Part shown: in pieces, positions 43,185-50,986 of the stretch
Position numbering within the stretch: position 1 is the first letter of the stretch
How the letters are laid out: every line of letters begins with the position of its first letter
Assembly: GCF_039540515.1 (NCBI RefSeq)
Contig: NZ_BAABFA010000023.1
Span: 62,001 to 126,000 of the forward strand
DNA length: 64,000 nt
Reading direction: 5' to 3'
Source of the DNA: Nemorincola caseinilytica
Lineage (GTDB): Bacteria; Bacteroidota; Bacteroidia; Chitinophagales; Chitinophagaceae
Program-made: the position numbers and the translations under genes
The notes under the pieces: generated by a model
What the model was told of the DNA's origin: nothing
The model's input: only the letters and a program-made list of their open reading frames with translations
Database searches by the model: none

Positions 43185-44486
43185 CTACACACCACCTCCC
43201 TCTCCTTTGGAGAGGGTCGGGGAGAGGTCCCCCTGTTCCTTCCTCCCCGGCCTTAGTATGAGGCGCAGGGTGGTATCGTTGGTGAAATAGCTGATGGCCC
43301 AGTTGATGAAGATGAAGAACTTGTTGCGCACACTGAGTATGAGCATAAGGTGCAGGAACATCCATGTGAACCACGCCAGCCTGCCCTGGAAACTGATGAA
43401 GGGCAGGTCTACAACGGCCTTGTGCTTGCCCACCGTAGCCATAGACCCCGGCGACCTATATATAAAGGCTTTCATGGGCTTGCCTTTCAGCGTATCTTTC
43501 AGGTTGTCGGCCAGCAGCTTTGCCTGGTTTATGGCCACATTGGCCACTTGCGGGTGTCCCTTGGGGTAGCCTGCATCGGCCTCCATATAGGCTATGTCGC
43601 CCAGGGCATATACATTATCTGTACCTTCCGCTTTGTTGTAGCCGTCCACTTTTATGCGGCCGCCGCGTACTATACTTTCGGCGGGTAGCCCTGCGGGTAT
43701 ATTGCCTGTAATACCTGCGCTCCATATCATGGTGCGGGTCTTTATCTCGCGGCCGTCCTTCAGTTTCAGGGTATGACCGTCATAGTCGGCAGCCAGTGCA
43801 TTGGTAAGCACATGTACCCCCATATCTTCCAGGTATTGTTTCGACTTTACCCTCGATGCCTCGCTCATTGCCTGCAGCGTATTGGGGCCACCTTCTACCA
43901 GGTATATGGCCAGGCGCGAAAAGTCCATATCGGGATAGTCGCGCGGCAGAATGTACTTCTTCATCTCTGCCAGAGAGCCTGCCAGCTCTACACCCGTGGG
44001 GCCGCCGCCCGCTATCACTATGTTCATTATTTCCTCCTGCTGTTCGGCTGGGGCCGATAGCGCATCTTCAAAGTTCAGCAGTATGCGGTTGCGCAGCTCT
44101 ACTGCCTCACCGGTAGACTTCATAGGAAAACAGTACCGCTCGAAGTTCTTATTGCCAAAGAAATTGGTGGTGCAGCCCGTGGCTATGACCAGTACATCGT
44201 AGGCATGTTCGCCATCGGCGGTCACAACTTTTTGCGCTGCTGTGTCCACCGACAGTATCTCCGATATGCGTATGTGTACATGCTTTTCGTGCTGGAACAC
44301 CTTGCGCAGGGGAAAGGATATGGCGCTGGGTTCCAGCCGGCCGGTGGCTACCTGGTAAAACAGCGGTTGGAACTGATGGAAATTGTTGTGGTCTATAAGC
44401 AATACCTCGTACCCGGTATGCTTCATTCGTTTTGCAAGCTGCAACCCGGCAAAACCGCCGCCGAGTATCACCAGTTTCTTTTTCAT
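43185..44486 (-). CDS. ndh: Type II NADH dehydrogenase (NDH-2) with repeat-encoded tail
   Basis: This FAD enzyme passes electrons from NADH to quinone without proton pumping. The 433-aa protein has FAD-binding LVILGGGFAGLQLAKRM, the NAD-binding loop IVIAGGGPTGVELAGSLAE, ATG-type VLVIATGCTTNFFG and NVYALGDIA. The C-terminal membrane-anchoring region (AWFTWMFLHLMLILSV) is in place. The final residues GDLSPTLSKGEGGGV are encoded by the dispersed repeat at 43193-43231 and are not part of the family, so the natural stop was apparently lost or moved. Confidence 0.9.
   Translation of the reverse strand: MKKKLVILGGGFAGLQLAKRMKHTGYEVLLIDHNNFHQFQPLFYQVATGRLEPSAISFPLRKVFQHEKHVHIRISEILSVDTAAQKVVTADGEHAYDVLVIATGCTTNFFGNKNFERYCFPMKSTGEAVELRNRILLNFEDALSAPAEQQEEIMNIVIAGGGPTGVELAGSLAEMKKYILPRDYPDMDFSRLAIYLVEGGPNTLQAMSEASRVKSKQYLEDMGVHVLTNALAADYDGHTLKLKDGREIKTRTMIWSAGITGNIPAGLPAESIVRGGRIKVDGYNKAEGTDNVYALGDIAYMEADAGYPKGHPQVANVAINQAKLLADNLKDTLKGKPMKAFIYRSPGSMATVGKHKAVVDLPFISFQGRLAWFTWMFLHLMLILSVRNKFFIFINWAISYFTNDTTLRLILRPGRKEQGDLSPTLSKGEGGGV
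43193..43231. repeat. REP-like palindromic element at the ndh 3' end
   Basis: CCCTCTCC-TTT-GGAGAGGG-TC-GGGGAGAGG matches the family consensus. It overlaps the last codons of the NADH dehydrogenase gene. Confidence 0.85.
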
Positions 44487-44618
44487 GGGCTACAAGCGCT
44501 TTTGCTGCTACGCCATGCCAAAGGTAGCACGGCCATGGCGCAATACCGTTACAAAACACCCACATGGGCGCTATTCTTTTATATATGGCCACATAGCGCA
44601 ACTCTATCCCGGGTACCC

Positions 44619-44626
44619 TAATTTTG
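44619..44626 (+). promoter_or_regulatory. -7 box (TAATTTTG) of SMR gene
   Basis: TAATTTTG ends 18 nt before the ATG at 44645. The short leader leaves no room for a guanidine riboswitch. Confidence 0.6.
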
Positions 44627-44644
44627 CAGTAGCTTAAGCATAGT

Positions 44645-44971
44645 ATGGACTGGATATTACTGATAATAGCGGGTGTTTTCGAGACATGTTTCGCCTTTTG
44701 CCTGGGCAAGGCGAAAATGGCAGAGGGCAGTGCGGCCACCTGGTGGATGGCGGGCTTTTTCGTGTCGCTCACTATCAGCATGTACCTGCTGTACAAGGCC
44801 ACGCAAACACTACCCATAGGTACCGCCTATGCCGTATGGACGGGTATAGGGGCCGTGGGCACAGTGCTGGCGGGTATCTTCTTTTTCAAAGAGCCTGCCG
44901 ATGCATGGCGGCTATTCTTCCTTACCACCCTCATAGGTTCCATAGCCGGGCTGAAGCTGGTATCGCACTGA
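44645..44971 (+). CDS. SMR family exporter, SugE/Gdx type
   Basis: The 108-aa protein has four membrane helices and the SMR proton/substrate residue Glu13 (IIAGVFETCFAF). The segment LPIGTAYAVWTGIGAVGTVLAG matches the SugE/Gdx signature rather than EmrE, so a guanidinium exporter or quaternary-ammonium transporter is likely. It is divergent from ndh. The GNAT-like gene downstream has its own promoter. Confidence 0.88.
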   Translation: MDWILLIIAGVFETCFAFCLGKAKMAEGSAATWWMAGFFVSLTISMYLLYKATQTLPIGTAYAVWTGIGAVGTVLAGIFFFKEPADAWRLFFLTTLIGSIAGLKLVSH

Positions 44972-45001
44972 TGCACAGGCACTATTGCTAGGGTTTTACC
45001 G

Positions 45002-45009
45002 TATTTTTG
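45002..45009 (+). promoter_or_regulatory. -7 box (TATTTTTG) 6 nt before a start codon
   Basis: TATTTTTG ends 6 nt before the ATG at 45016, predicting a leaderless or nearly leaderless mRNA. Confidence 0.55.
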
Positions 45010-45015
45010 ATATAG

Positions 45016-46281
45016 ATGAACAGCCAGAGACAAGCAGGTATATCGCTACCGGGCCAGATGATAGGAGAGCATTGCAGGATCAGTGCATTTCTGAAGAATA
45101 TCTTCGCCCATTGCCATGCCGACAGGAAGGATGCGAACATCACTATCTACTATAGCATAGCCGATGCGCGGCAGGAGCTGGCACAATTGCGGGCCGATGT
45201 GCCTGCAGCGCTTTCTTACGATCACCTGGAGACCATGGAGCGCTCGCTTACCGATGCCGAGTTCCGCTATGTTTTTGTATACCGCGATGAAAGACCTGTG
45301 CTATTCCTGTACTTCCAGTTGTTCACTGTTACCTCGCAGAATTTTGCGCTGGATATAAAGCGTGCCGTGGTGAAGAACCTGGTGCACCTGCTGCTAGATC
45401 TGCGACAGGCAAAAGTACTGGTGGCAGGCAATGCGCTGCGCAACGGCCAGCAGGTCTTATGCTACGATACCGCCGCTCTTTCGCTCACAGATGCGCTGGA
45501 TGCCCTTGTATCTGTGGCAGATCGTATAGCAGCGTCTGACAGTGTGGTGGCCACTATCCTGCCCAGGCCCGAGGGTGCCGACAAGCGCCAGTTGCACATG
45601 CTGGAACGACAAGGCTATACCATACCCTGGGAAGACAGCGTGATGGAAATGGAAGTATGGGAAGGCTGGGAGACATTGCAGGACTATGTGAACGCCCTGA
45701 GCCGTAAATACAAGGCGCGGGCCAATAAGATACTGGCCGAGGTAGCGGAATTGAAGATAGAGCCCCTGTCAGTAAAGGATATAGAAAAGCACGGCGCCGT
45801 TATGGATGCCCTTTTCCTGCAGGTGGTGGACAGGCAGCCCTTTACTTTGTCGAGGGCAGGAGCGGCATATATAAGGGAGCTGAAAAAGCTATATGGTGAA
45901 GAGTTGGAGGTGATAGGTTATTTCAAAGAAGAGCGCCTGATAGCTTTTTACAGCGGCATAGTTACCGGCGATGCATACGAGATATACTATGTAGGCTTCG
46001 ATGCAGCGCTGAACAATGAGTATCCCCTCTATTTTCATATACTGATGCATGGGCTGGAACGTGCCATCATATTGCGCAAAAAGACACTGAAACTGGGCAG
46101 AACATCCTTCGATGCAAAGGCCAGCCTGGGGGCCAAGGCGGTGAGTACCGGCCACAGCATAAAGCTGCGCCATGTGCCCGATGTGGCTCTGCAATGGTTC
46201 ACCCGGTATTTCTCTGCCGCCGAGGACGGGAAATGGAAGCAGCGCAATCCGCTGAAAGCCAAAGAGACCGCACGCACATAG
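45016..46281 (+). CDS. GNAT-like / peptidoglycan-biosynthesis acyltransferase family protein
   Basis: The 421-aa protein has no signal peptide. The C-terminal half resembles the GNAT/FemAB-type fold: SRKYKARANKILAEVAELKIEPLSV, ELEVIGYFKEERLIAFYSGIV, YYVGFDAALNNEYPLYFHILMHGLE and KKTLKLGRTSFDAKASLGA. Proteins with this pattern occur as 'peptidogalycan biosynthesis/recognition' or CNLM-like family members. The reaction is unknown. The promoter box touches the start codon. A class A PBP gene follows on the same strand. Confidence 0.72.
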   Translation: MNSQRQAGISLPGQMIGEHCRISAFLKNIFAHCHADRKDANITIYYSIADARQELAQLRADVPAALSYDHLETMERSLTDAEFRYVFVYRDERPVLFLYFQLFTVTSQNFALDIKRAVVKNLVHLLLDLRQAKVLVAGNALRNGQQVLCYDTAALSLTDALDALVSVADRIAASDSVVATILPRPEGADKRQLHMLERQGYTIPWEDSVMEMEVWEGWETLQDYVNALSRKYKARANKILAEVAELKIEPLSVKDIEKHGAVMDALFLQVVDRQPFTLSRAGAAYIRELKKLYGEELEVIGYFKEERLIAFYSGIVTGDAYEIYYVGFDAALNNEYPLYFHILMHGLERAIILRKKTLKLGRTSFDAKASLGAKAVSTGHSIKLRHVPDVALQWFTRYFSAAEDGKWKQRNPLKAKETART

Positions 46282-46342
46282 GGCAGAACCGTTAAAGTAT
46301 GGTCAAAGCCGGGGGCCGCGTACTGCAAAAACCTAATTGCAT

Positions 46343-46350
46343 TACATTTG
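46343..46350 (+). promoter_or_regulatory. -7 box (TACATTTG) of the PBP gene
   Basis: TACATTTG overlaps the TTG at 46348 and ends 6 nt before the TTG at 46357. It fits an mRNA starting at or near the latter. Confidence 0.6.
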
Positions 46351-46356
46351 CATACG

Positions 46357-48630
46357 TTGAAGACACATCCTCAAAATACCAAGAATATCACTGCCGATAA
46401 GACCCGCCGCCGCATACGCAGGCTGTGGTTCGGTTTCGTTTTCCTGCTGCTTTCGTTCATATTGCTGGTGATAGGCATAGAGAACGGCCTGGTGGGCTAT
46501 ATGCCCTCGCTGGCCGAGCTGGAGAACCCCCAGAACGCTATCTCATCGGAAGTGCTGGCGGCCGATGGCACCATACTGGGCCGGTACTATGTGCTGGACC
46601 GATCGAACAGCAAGTTCCACGAGATATCGCCCAACATCATCAATGCACTGCTGGCCACAGAGGATGCCCGTTTTTACGAGCATGCAGGCATAGACCCCGT
46701 GGCCACCATAGCCATACCGTTCTATGTGCTGATGAACAAGAAACGAGGTTCGTCTACCATCACACAGCAGTTGGCCAAGAACCTCTTTCCCCGCGAAAAG
46801 AAGAGCATGCTCACCCTGCCCTTCATGAAACTGAAGGAGTGGGTGCTGGCCGTGAAGCTGGAGCGCAACCTTACAAAGCGCGAGATCATAACGCTCTACC
46901 TGAACACCGTACCATTTGCCGATAATGTGTATGGTATCAAGAACGCCTCTCTGACCTTTTATAACAAGACACCCGACAAGGTATCTGTAGACGAGGCCGC
47001 CGTGCTGGTAGGCATGCTGAAGGGCAATACATATTACAACCCCCGTACGCGCCCCAAGCGCGCCCGCGAACGCCGCAATGTGGTGATGGAGCAGATGGTG
47101 AAGTATAGCTACCTGAACAGTGACGAATTTGAGCGGCTAAAGGCGAAGGAAACACCGCTGGATTATCATAAGATAGACTATCACGATGGTATAGCACCCT
47201 ACTTCCGCCAGGTGGTAGAGCAGTATGTGAAGGATGCCTGCAAGGACCTGAAAAAGCCCGATGGCACGCCATACGATATATACAAGGACGGCCTGAAGAT
47301 ATACACCACCATAGATATGCGCATGCAGCGCTATGGCGAAGAGGCGATAGAGCAGCACCTTACCGAGCTGCAGAAGCAGTTCCTGGCACAGCCGGGTTAT
47401 GTGGATGGGGCCGTATGGAAAAAGAAGGGTAGTGTGCAGAACATACTGACGGCGGCCATAAAGGCATCGGACAGGTTCCAGGCCCTGCGCCAGGATATGA
47501 CCGAGGAAGATGCAATGGCCGAAATGAGGAAGCCCATAAAGATGCGTGTCTTTGCATGGAACAAGGGTCGCAGCAAGGATACAGTGATGAGCCCCATAGA
47601 CTCTATAAAGTATATGAAGCTCTTCCTGCAGTCGGGCTTCCTGGCGATGGACCCATTTACGGGCGAGGTAAAGGCCTGGGTGGGCGGCATAGACCACAAG
47701 TTCTTCATGTACGACCATGTGAACATCAATACCAAGCGCCAGGTGGGTTCTACCATCAAGCCGCTGCTCTATTCGTTCGCTATAGACAATGGTTTCTCGC
47801 CCTGCGGCATAGTGTCCACAGCTCCGCAGGAGTTCCCCGATTTTCTCGATCATCCGTACGATGCAGGTGGCTCTGATGAGGGCGATATACCTATGAAGAC
47901 CGCCCTTGCCAAGTCTATCAACAATGCTGCGCTCTACATATTGAAACAGGTGCGTATAGATCCTTTTGTGGACTTTGCGCAGAAGTGCGGCATATCCAGC
48001 CGGCTGGACCCCGTACCTGCCATAGCCCTTGGCGCTGCCGATATATCGCTCTTCGAGATGCTGGGCGCCTACAGCATGTTCCCCAATGGCGGTATGCATA
48101 CCGAGCCCTTCTTCCTTACCAAGATAGAGGACAAGAACGGTATGCTGGTAAAGAGCTTTGCGGCCAAGCAGAAGGAGCTTATAAACCCCAATACGGCCTT
48201 CAAGATGGTGAAGATGATGCGTGGTGTGGTGAATGCCGGTACAGGCGGCAGGCTGCGCTACCGCTATGGCATACACAACGATGTGGCAGGTAAGACAGGT
48301 ACCACCAACAACCAGGCCGATGCGTGGTTCATAGCCTATACGCCCCAACTGCTGGCTGGTGTGTGGGTGGGCTGCGACGACAGGGTGTTCCGCTTTCGCA
48401 GCGAGCGCCTGGGCCAGGGTGCGGCCGCTGCGCTGCCTATATGGGCCTACTTCATGAAACGCGTATATGCCGACCCCAAAACGGGTATAGATCCCGCCAA
48501 GACCTTCCAGCAGCCGCAGGGCTTCGACGATTGCGAGGCCGAACCCGGCTTCTACGACGGTGCGGCCAAGCCTCCGGGAGAGGATGAGATAGAGACCGTA
48601 CGGCCCGACCCCAATAGCGACGACGAATAA
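46357..48630 (+). CDS. Class A penicillin-binding protein (PBP1a-type)
   Basis: This bifunctional enzyme polymerises and cross-links peptidoglycan. After a cytoplasmic basic stretch and one membrane anchor (LWFGFVFLLLSFILLVIGI) come the glycosyltransferase domain (LLATEDARFYEHAGIDP, with the catalytic Glu, and GSSTITQQLAKNLFPRE) and the transpeptidase domain. Transpeptidase motifs are QVGSTIKPLLYSF (Ser-x-x-Lys), AKSINNAALY (SxN) and AGKTGTTNNQADAWF (KTG). No ATG precedes the anchor. I chose TTG at 46357 because the -7 box covers the earlier TTG (46348). Length is about 757 aa. Confidence 0.93.
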   Translation: MKTHPQNTKNITADKTRRRIRRLWFGFVFLLLSFILLVIGIENGLVGYMPSLAELENPQNAISSEVLAADGTILGRYYVLDRSNSKFHEISPNIINALLATEDARFYEHAGIDPVATIAIPFYVLMNKKRGSSTITQQLAKNLFPREKKSMLTLPFMKLKEWVLAVKLERNLTKREIITLYLNTVPFADNVYGIKNASLTFYNKTPDKVSVDEAAVLVGMLKGNTYYNPRTRPKRARERRNVVMEQMVKYSYLNSDEFERLKAKETPLDYHKIDYHDGIAPYFRQVVEQYVKDACKDLKKPDGTPYDIYKDGLKIYTTIDMRMQRYGEEAIEQHLTELQKQFLAQPGYVDGAVWKKKGSVQNILTAAIKASDRFQALRQDMTEEDAMAEMRKPIKMRVFAWNKGRSKDTVMSPIDSIKYMKLFLQSGFLAMDPFTGEVKAWVGGIDHKFFMYDHVNINTKRQVGSTIKPLLYSFAIDNGFSPCGIVSTAPQEFPDFLDHPYDAGGSDEGDIPMKTALAKSINNAALYILKQVRIDPFVDFAQKCGISSRLDPVPAIALGAADISLFEMLGAYSMFPNGGMHTEPFFLTKIEDKNGMLVKSFAAKQKELINPNTAFKMVKMMRGVVNAGTGGRLRYRYGIHNDVAGKTGTTNNQADAWFIAYTPQLLAGVWVGCDDRVFRFRSERLGQGAAAALPIWAYFMKRVYADPKTGIDPAKTFQQPQGFDDCEAEPGFYDGAAKPPGEDEIETVRPDPNSDDE

Positions 48631-48634
48631 ATTC

Positions 48635-48665
48635 TTGTTTTTTACAGGACCGCTCCATACATTTG
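48635..48665 (+). promoter_or_regulatory. tRNA-Gln promoter, TTG / TACATTTG
   Basis: TTG at 48635-48637 and TACATTTG at 48658-48665 are 20 nt apart, upstream of the tRNA at 48691. Confidence 0.65.
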
Positions 48666-48690
48666 CAGCCCTGAACCGGATACCATTTTT

Positions 48691-48761
48691 AGTTCCATGG
48701 TGTAACGGTAGCACAACAGATTTTGGTTCTGTTTGTTCTGGTTCGAATCCAGATGGAACTA
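48691..48761 (+). tRNA. tRNA-Gln (TTG)
   Basis: The 71-nt cloverleaf has acceptor AGTTCCA/TGGAACT, D-arm GTGT/GCAC, anticodon arm ACAGA-TTTTGGT-TCTGT with anticodon TTG, and T-arm TCTGG-TTCGAAT-CCAGA. CCA is not encoded. Confidence 0.95.
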
Positions 48762-48762
48762 C

Positions 48763-48817
48763 AAAGGTCAGAGTGGGTGTGAGTTGGGAGTGTGCCCGGC
48801 TAACCACTCTGGCCTTT
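48763..48817 (+). terminator. Hairpin after tRNA-Gln
   Basis: AAAGGTCAGAGTGG and CCACTCTGGCCTTT pair with a bulge, followed by TTCTTC. The loop of about 27 nt is long for a terminator. A second inverted repeat (TTCCACACTC / GAGTGTGGGAA, 48833-48877) follows. Confidence 0.55.
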
Positions 48818-48928
48818 TCTTCATTACTCACTTCCACACTCGCACTTACGGTCGGGCGTTGGTAGTGAGTGTGGGAACTTGACCCGATCCATTTCATTAC
48901 TTGATCTCACGCTTACTCTTCTTGTGCT

Positions 48929-49279
48929 ATGTTCGATTTCGAAAACTTAGAGGTATATAAAAAAGCGAAAGTTTTCAATGCTATTGTTTGTAAAACTCTG
49001 CTCAATGCCAATTCGCTAGACAGTGTTACCAAGAATCAATTAAGGAGAGCCTCATTAAGTATCGTATTGAATATTGCGGAAGGAACAAGCCGATTCAGTA
49101 AGCCGGATAGAAAGAATTTTTGTGTTATTGCTCGCGGTTCTGTTTTTGAATGTGTTGCCATCTTTGATGTGCTAAAAGATGATAACCAGCTATCGGATGA
49201 AGAGTTTGGTAAGTTCTATGCTTTATCGGAAGAAATTTCAAAAATGTTATTCGCAATGATAAGAAACCTCGAAAGTTGA
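48929..49279 (+). CDS. Four-helix-bundle protein of the 23S rRNA IVP / S23 family
   Basis: The 116-aa helical protein has the family pattern FENLEVYKKAKVFNA, NQLRRASLSIVLNIAEGTSRFSKPDRKNF, IARGSVFECVAIFDVL and a final helix. The family was first seen in intervening sequences of 23S rRNA genes. Related bundles (Avd) serve diversity-generating retroelements, but no reverse transcriptase is present here. Function unknown. The gene is more AT-rich than its neighbours and sits just after a tRNA, which suggests mobility. Confidence 0.85.
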   Translation: MFDFENLEVYKKAKVFNAIVCKTLLNANSLDSVTKNQLRRASLSIVLNIAEGTSRFSKPDRKNFCVIARGSVFECVAIFDVLKDDNQLSDEEFGKFYALSEEISKMLFAMIRNLES

Positions 49280-49375
49280 ATGCAACATGCCTATGTGAGA
49301 GCGGGTGAGCACAGCGAAAGCGGTGCCACCCGTTCTTGTTTTTCTTCCCTGCTCTATTTGGCGTATTGGTCTGCC

Positions 49376-50107
49376 CTACACCTCAAAAACAAAGAACCCC
49401 TGCTCGAAGCCGTGCTTGTGGAGGATGGGCAGGGCTACGTTGAAGACCTTTACGCCGGCCTCGGTGGTACCTTCCAGTATGCCGGCATGGGCATGGCCAT
49501 GGAAGGCGGCCGATACCTGGCGCCTGTTCAGCGGCTCGGCCAGGCGCGATGAGCCCAGGAAGGGGAAGATGACCTCTGGCTCTCCTAGAATAGTGTCTTT
49601 GATGGGGGCATAGTGCATGATGGCCACTTTGGGTACATCGGGATAGTTCTTGTCGAGCGTTACAAGGGCGCGATCGAGGTGGAGGGCCTCGTCTATGGCC
49701 TCTTGTACAAAGGCCTTCATGGCTGTCTCGCCGAACATGGAGAGCATGTATTTATCGAAGCCGCCGCCAAAGCCTTTCACACCCGCAAAGCCCACGCCCT
49801 TTACCACTGTCGATTCGCCATCCAGCATATGCACCTTGGCTTCCTTCATTATGTTGCGCACCAGCTTGTGTTTGCCTTTTTCGTGGTCGTGATTGCCCAG
49901 TACGGCTATCACCGGTATGCTACAGGCCTTTAGCTCTTCGGCCAGTACTATGGCCTCTTCCTCATCGCCGGTATCGGTGAGGTCGCCGCATATGAGCAGT
50001 ATATCGGCCTGTGCCGATACCTGCCGGAAGTACTCCTGCCATTTTCCCCCATCGGTCTTGCGGACATGTATATCGCCTACCGCGGCTATGCGCACCTTAG
50101 TATCCAT
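49376..50107 (-). CDS. Metallophosphoesterase family protein
   Basis: The 243-aa product starts MDTKVRIAAVGDIHVRKTDG (ATG at 50107). It has the calcineurin-like motifs GDIH, GDLTDTGD, VLGNHDHE and a C-terminal GHAHAG, giving a binuclear metal centre. The product begins 2 nt after the stop of the nucleotidyltransferase gene upstream, so the two are in one operon and probably act on the same nucleotide or nucleic acid (inference). No signal peptide is present, so it acts in the cytoplasm. The longer frame (50197) overlaps the upstream gene and is rejected. Confidence 0.88.
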   Translation of the reverse strand: MDTKVRIAAVGDIHVRKTDGGKWQEYFRQVSAQADILLICGDLTDTGDEEEAIVLAEELKACSIPVIAVLGNHDHEKGKHKLVRNIMKEAKVHMLDGESTVVKGVGFAGVKGFGGGFDKYMLSMFGETAMKAFVQEAIDEALHLDRALVTLDKNYPDVPKVAIMHYAPIKDTILGEPEVIFPFLGSSRLAEPLNRRQVSAAFHGHAHAGILEGTTEAGVKVFNVALPILHKHGFEQGFFVFEV

Positions 50108-50109
50108 AG

Positions 50110-50853
50110 TTATACCGTTATGATGGTGTACGACTTGAATTTCCAATCCCTTACATCTACCGCATACTGTGTATTGTCTATCATGGGGCCGCGGCATACC
50201 CTTTCGTGTGGCGGTGGCAGCTCGTACTGCTCGTTGGCGCGGCGTATGAGCTCATCGAAGAGCCATTTGGGAATGATGTCGGTGAATTCGCTGGGGTATA
50301 CGAACTGGAACATGGTAACGATGGTGAGCAGCAGGTGCCAGTGAGGGTCGAGGCGGGTAAGGAGGTGTTTCCAGTCCAGGGTCTTGCCGCACTTCAGTAG
50401 TACATGGTTGATGTCGGCTCCATCATACCGCTCCCTATTGCAGACAAAACTTTTGCACCATATCAGTTCCTCAGCGGGCAGGAACCGTACCTTGCGTTCG
50501 CAGAACAGGCCTTCGGGCGCTCTCTGGAACCACACATCATCTACCCGGCATATATTGTTGACGGAATTGAAGATGACATCTACGAAATAGTCGCCCTTGA
50601 ATATCTTGGCCAGCCAGCGCACATCGTAGAGTTGCACCTCATAGCCCTTGTCGGCAAAGAACCGCAGCACGGCGGCATAGTCCCTGGGACGAACAAAGAG
50701 ATCGAGGTCCTTGGTATCACGAAAAAGGCCGGTATAGTGGTATACGGCAAATGCCCCGCCCAGCATATATTCTATGCCTGTTTCGTCCAGCAGTTCCAGT
50801 ATCTCGCGGTAAAAGGCATGACTTTCATTGGTCTTGTCGTCTGTGGTCTTCAT
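50110..50853 (-). CDS. MNT-type nucleotidyltransferase family protein
   Basis: The 247-aa product (start MKTTDDKTNESHAFYREIL) has the minimal nucleotidyltransferase core: a GG motif in YMLGGAFAVYHYTG and the metal-binding DxD in TKDLDLFVRP. A helical C-terminus carries CNRERYDGADINHVLLKC and YPSEFTDIIPKWLFDEL. It resembles the DUF6036/AbiEii-like branch, but the substrate is unknown. It is divergent from the haem-copper lipoprotein gene. It ends 2 nt before the metallophosphoesterase ATG, pairing an NMP-adding with an NMP-removing fold. Confidence 0.82.
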   Translation of the reverse strand: MKTTDDKTNESHAFYREILELLDETGIEYMLGGAFAVYHYTGLFRDTKDLDLFVRPRDYAAVLRFFADKGYEVQLYDVRWLAKIFKGDYFVDVIFNSVNNICRVDDVWFQRAPEGLFCERKVRFLPAEELIWCKSFVCNRERYDGADINHVLLKCGKTLDWKHLLTRLDPHWHLLLTIVTMFQFVYPSEFTDIIPKWLFDELIRRANEQYELPPPHERVCRGPMIDNTQYAVDVRDWKFKSYTIITV

Positions 50854-50986
50854 AGGATGTTGTGAATTGGTACTATCAAAGTTATACACATGCGAATGCG
50901 TCAAATTATATAAAGCCATATGGCAGTTACATTTTTGCCACATGCATCTCTGCAAGAGCCGCCAACAGCGTATATTGCCATCCGAA

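Noticed and set aside
44627..44644. Guanidine riboswitch in front of the SMR exporter
   Set aside because: Only about 18 nt separate the promoter box from the start codon, too short for a riboswitch.
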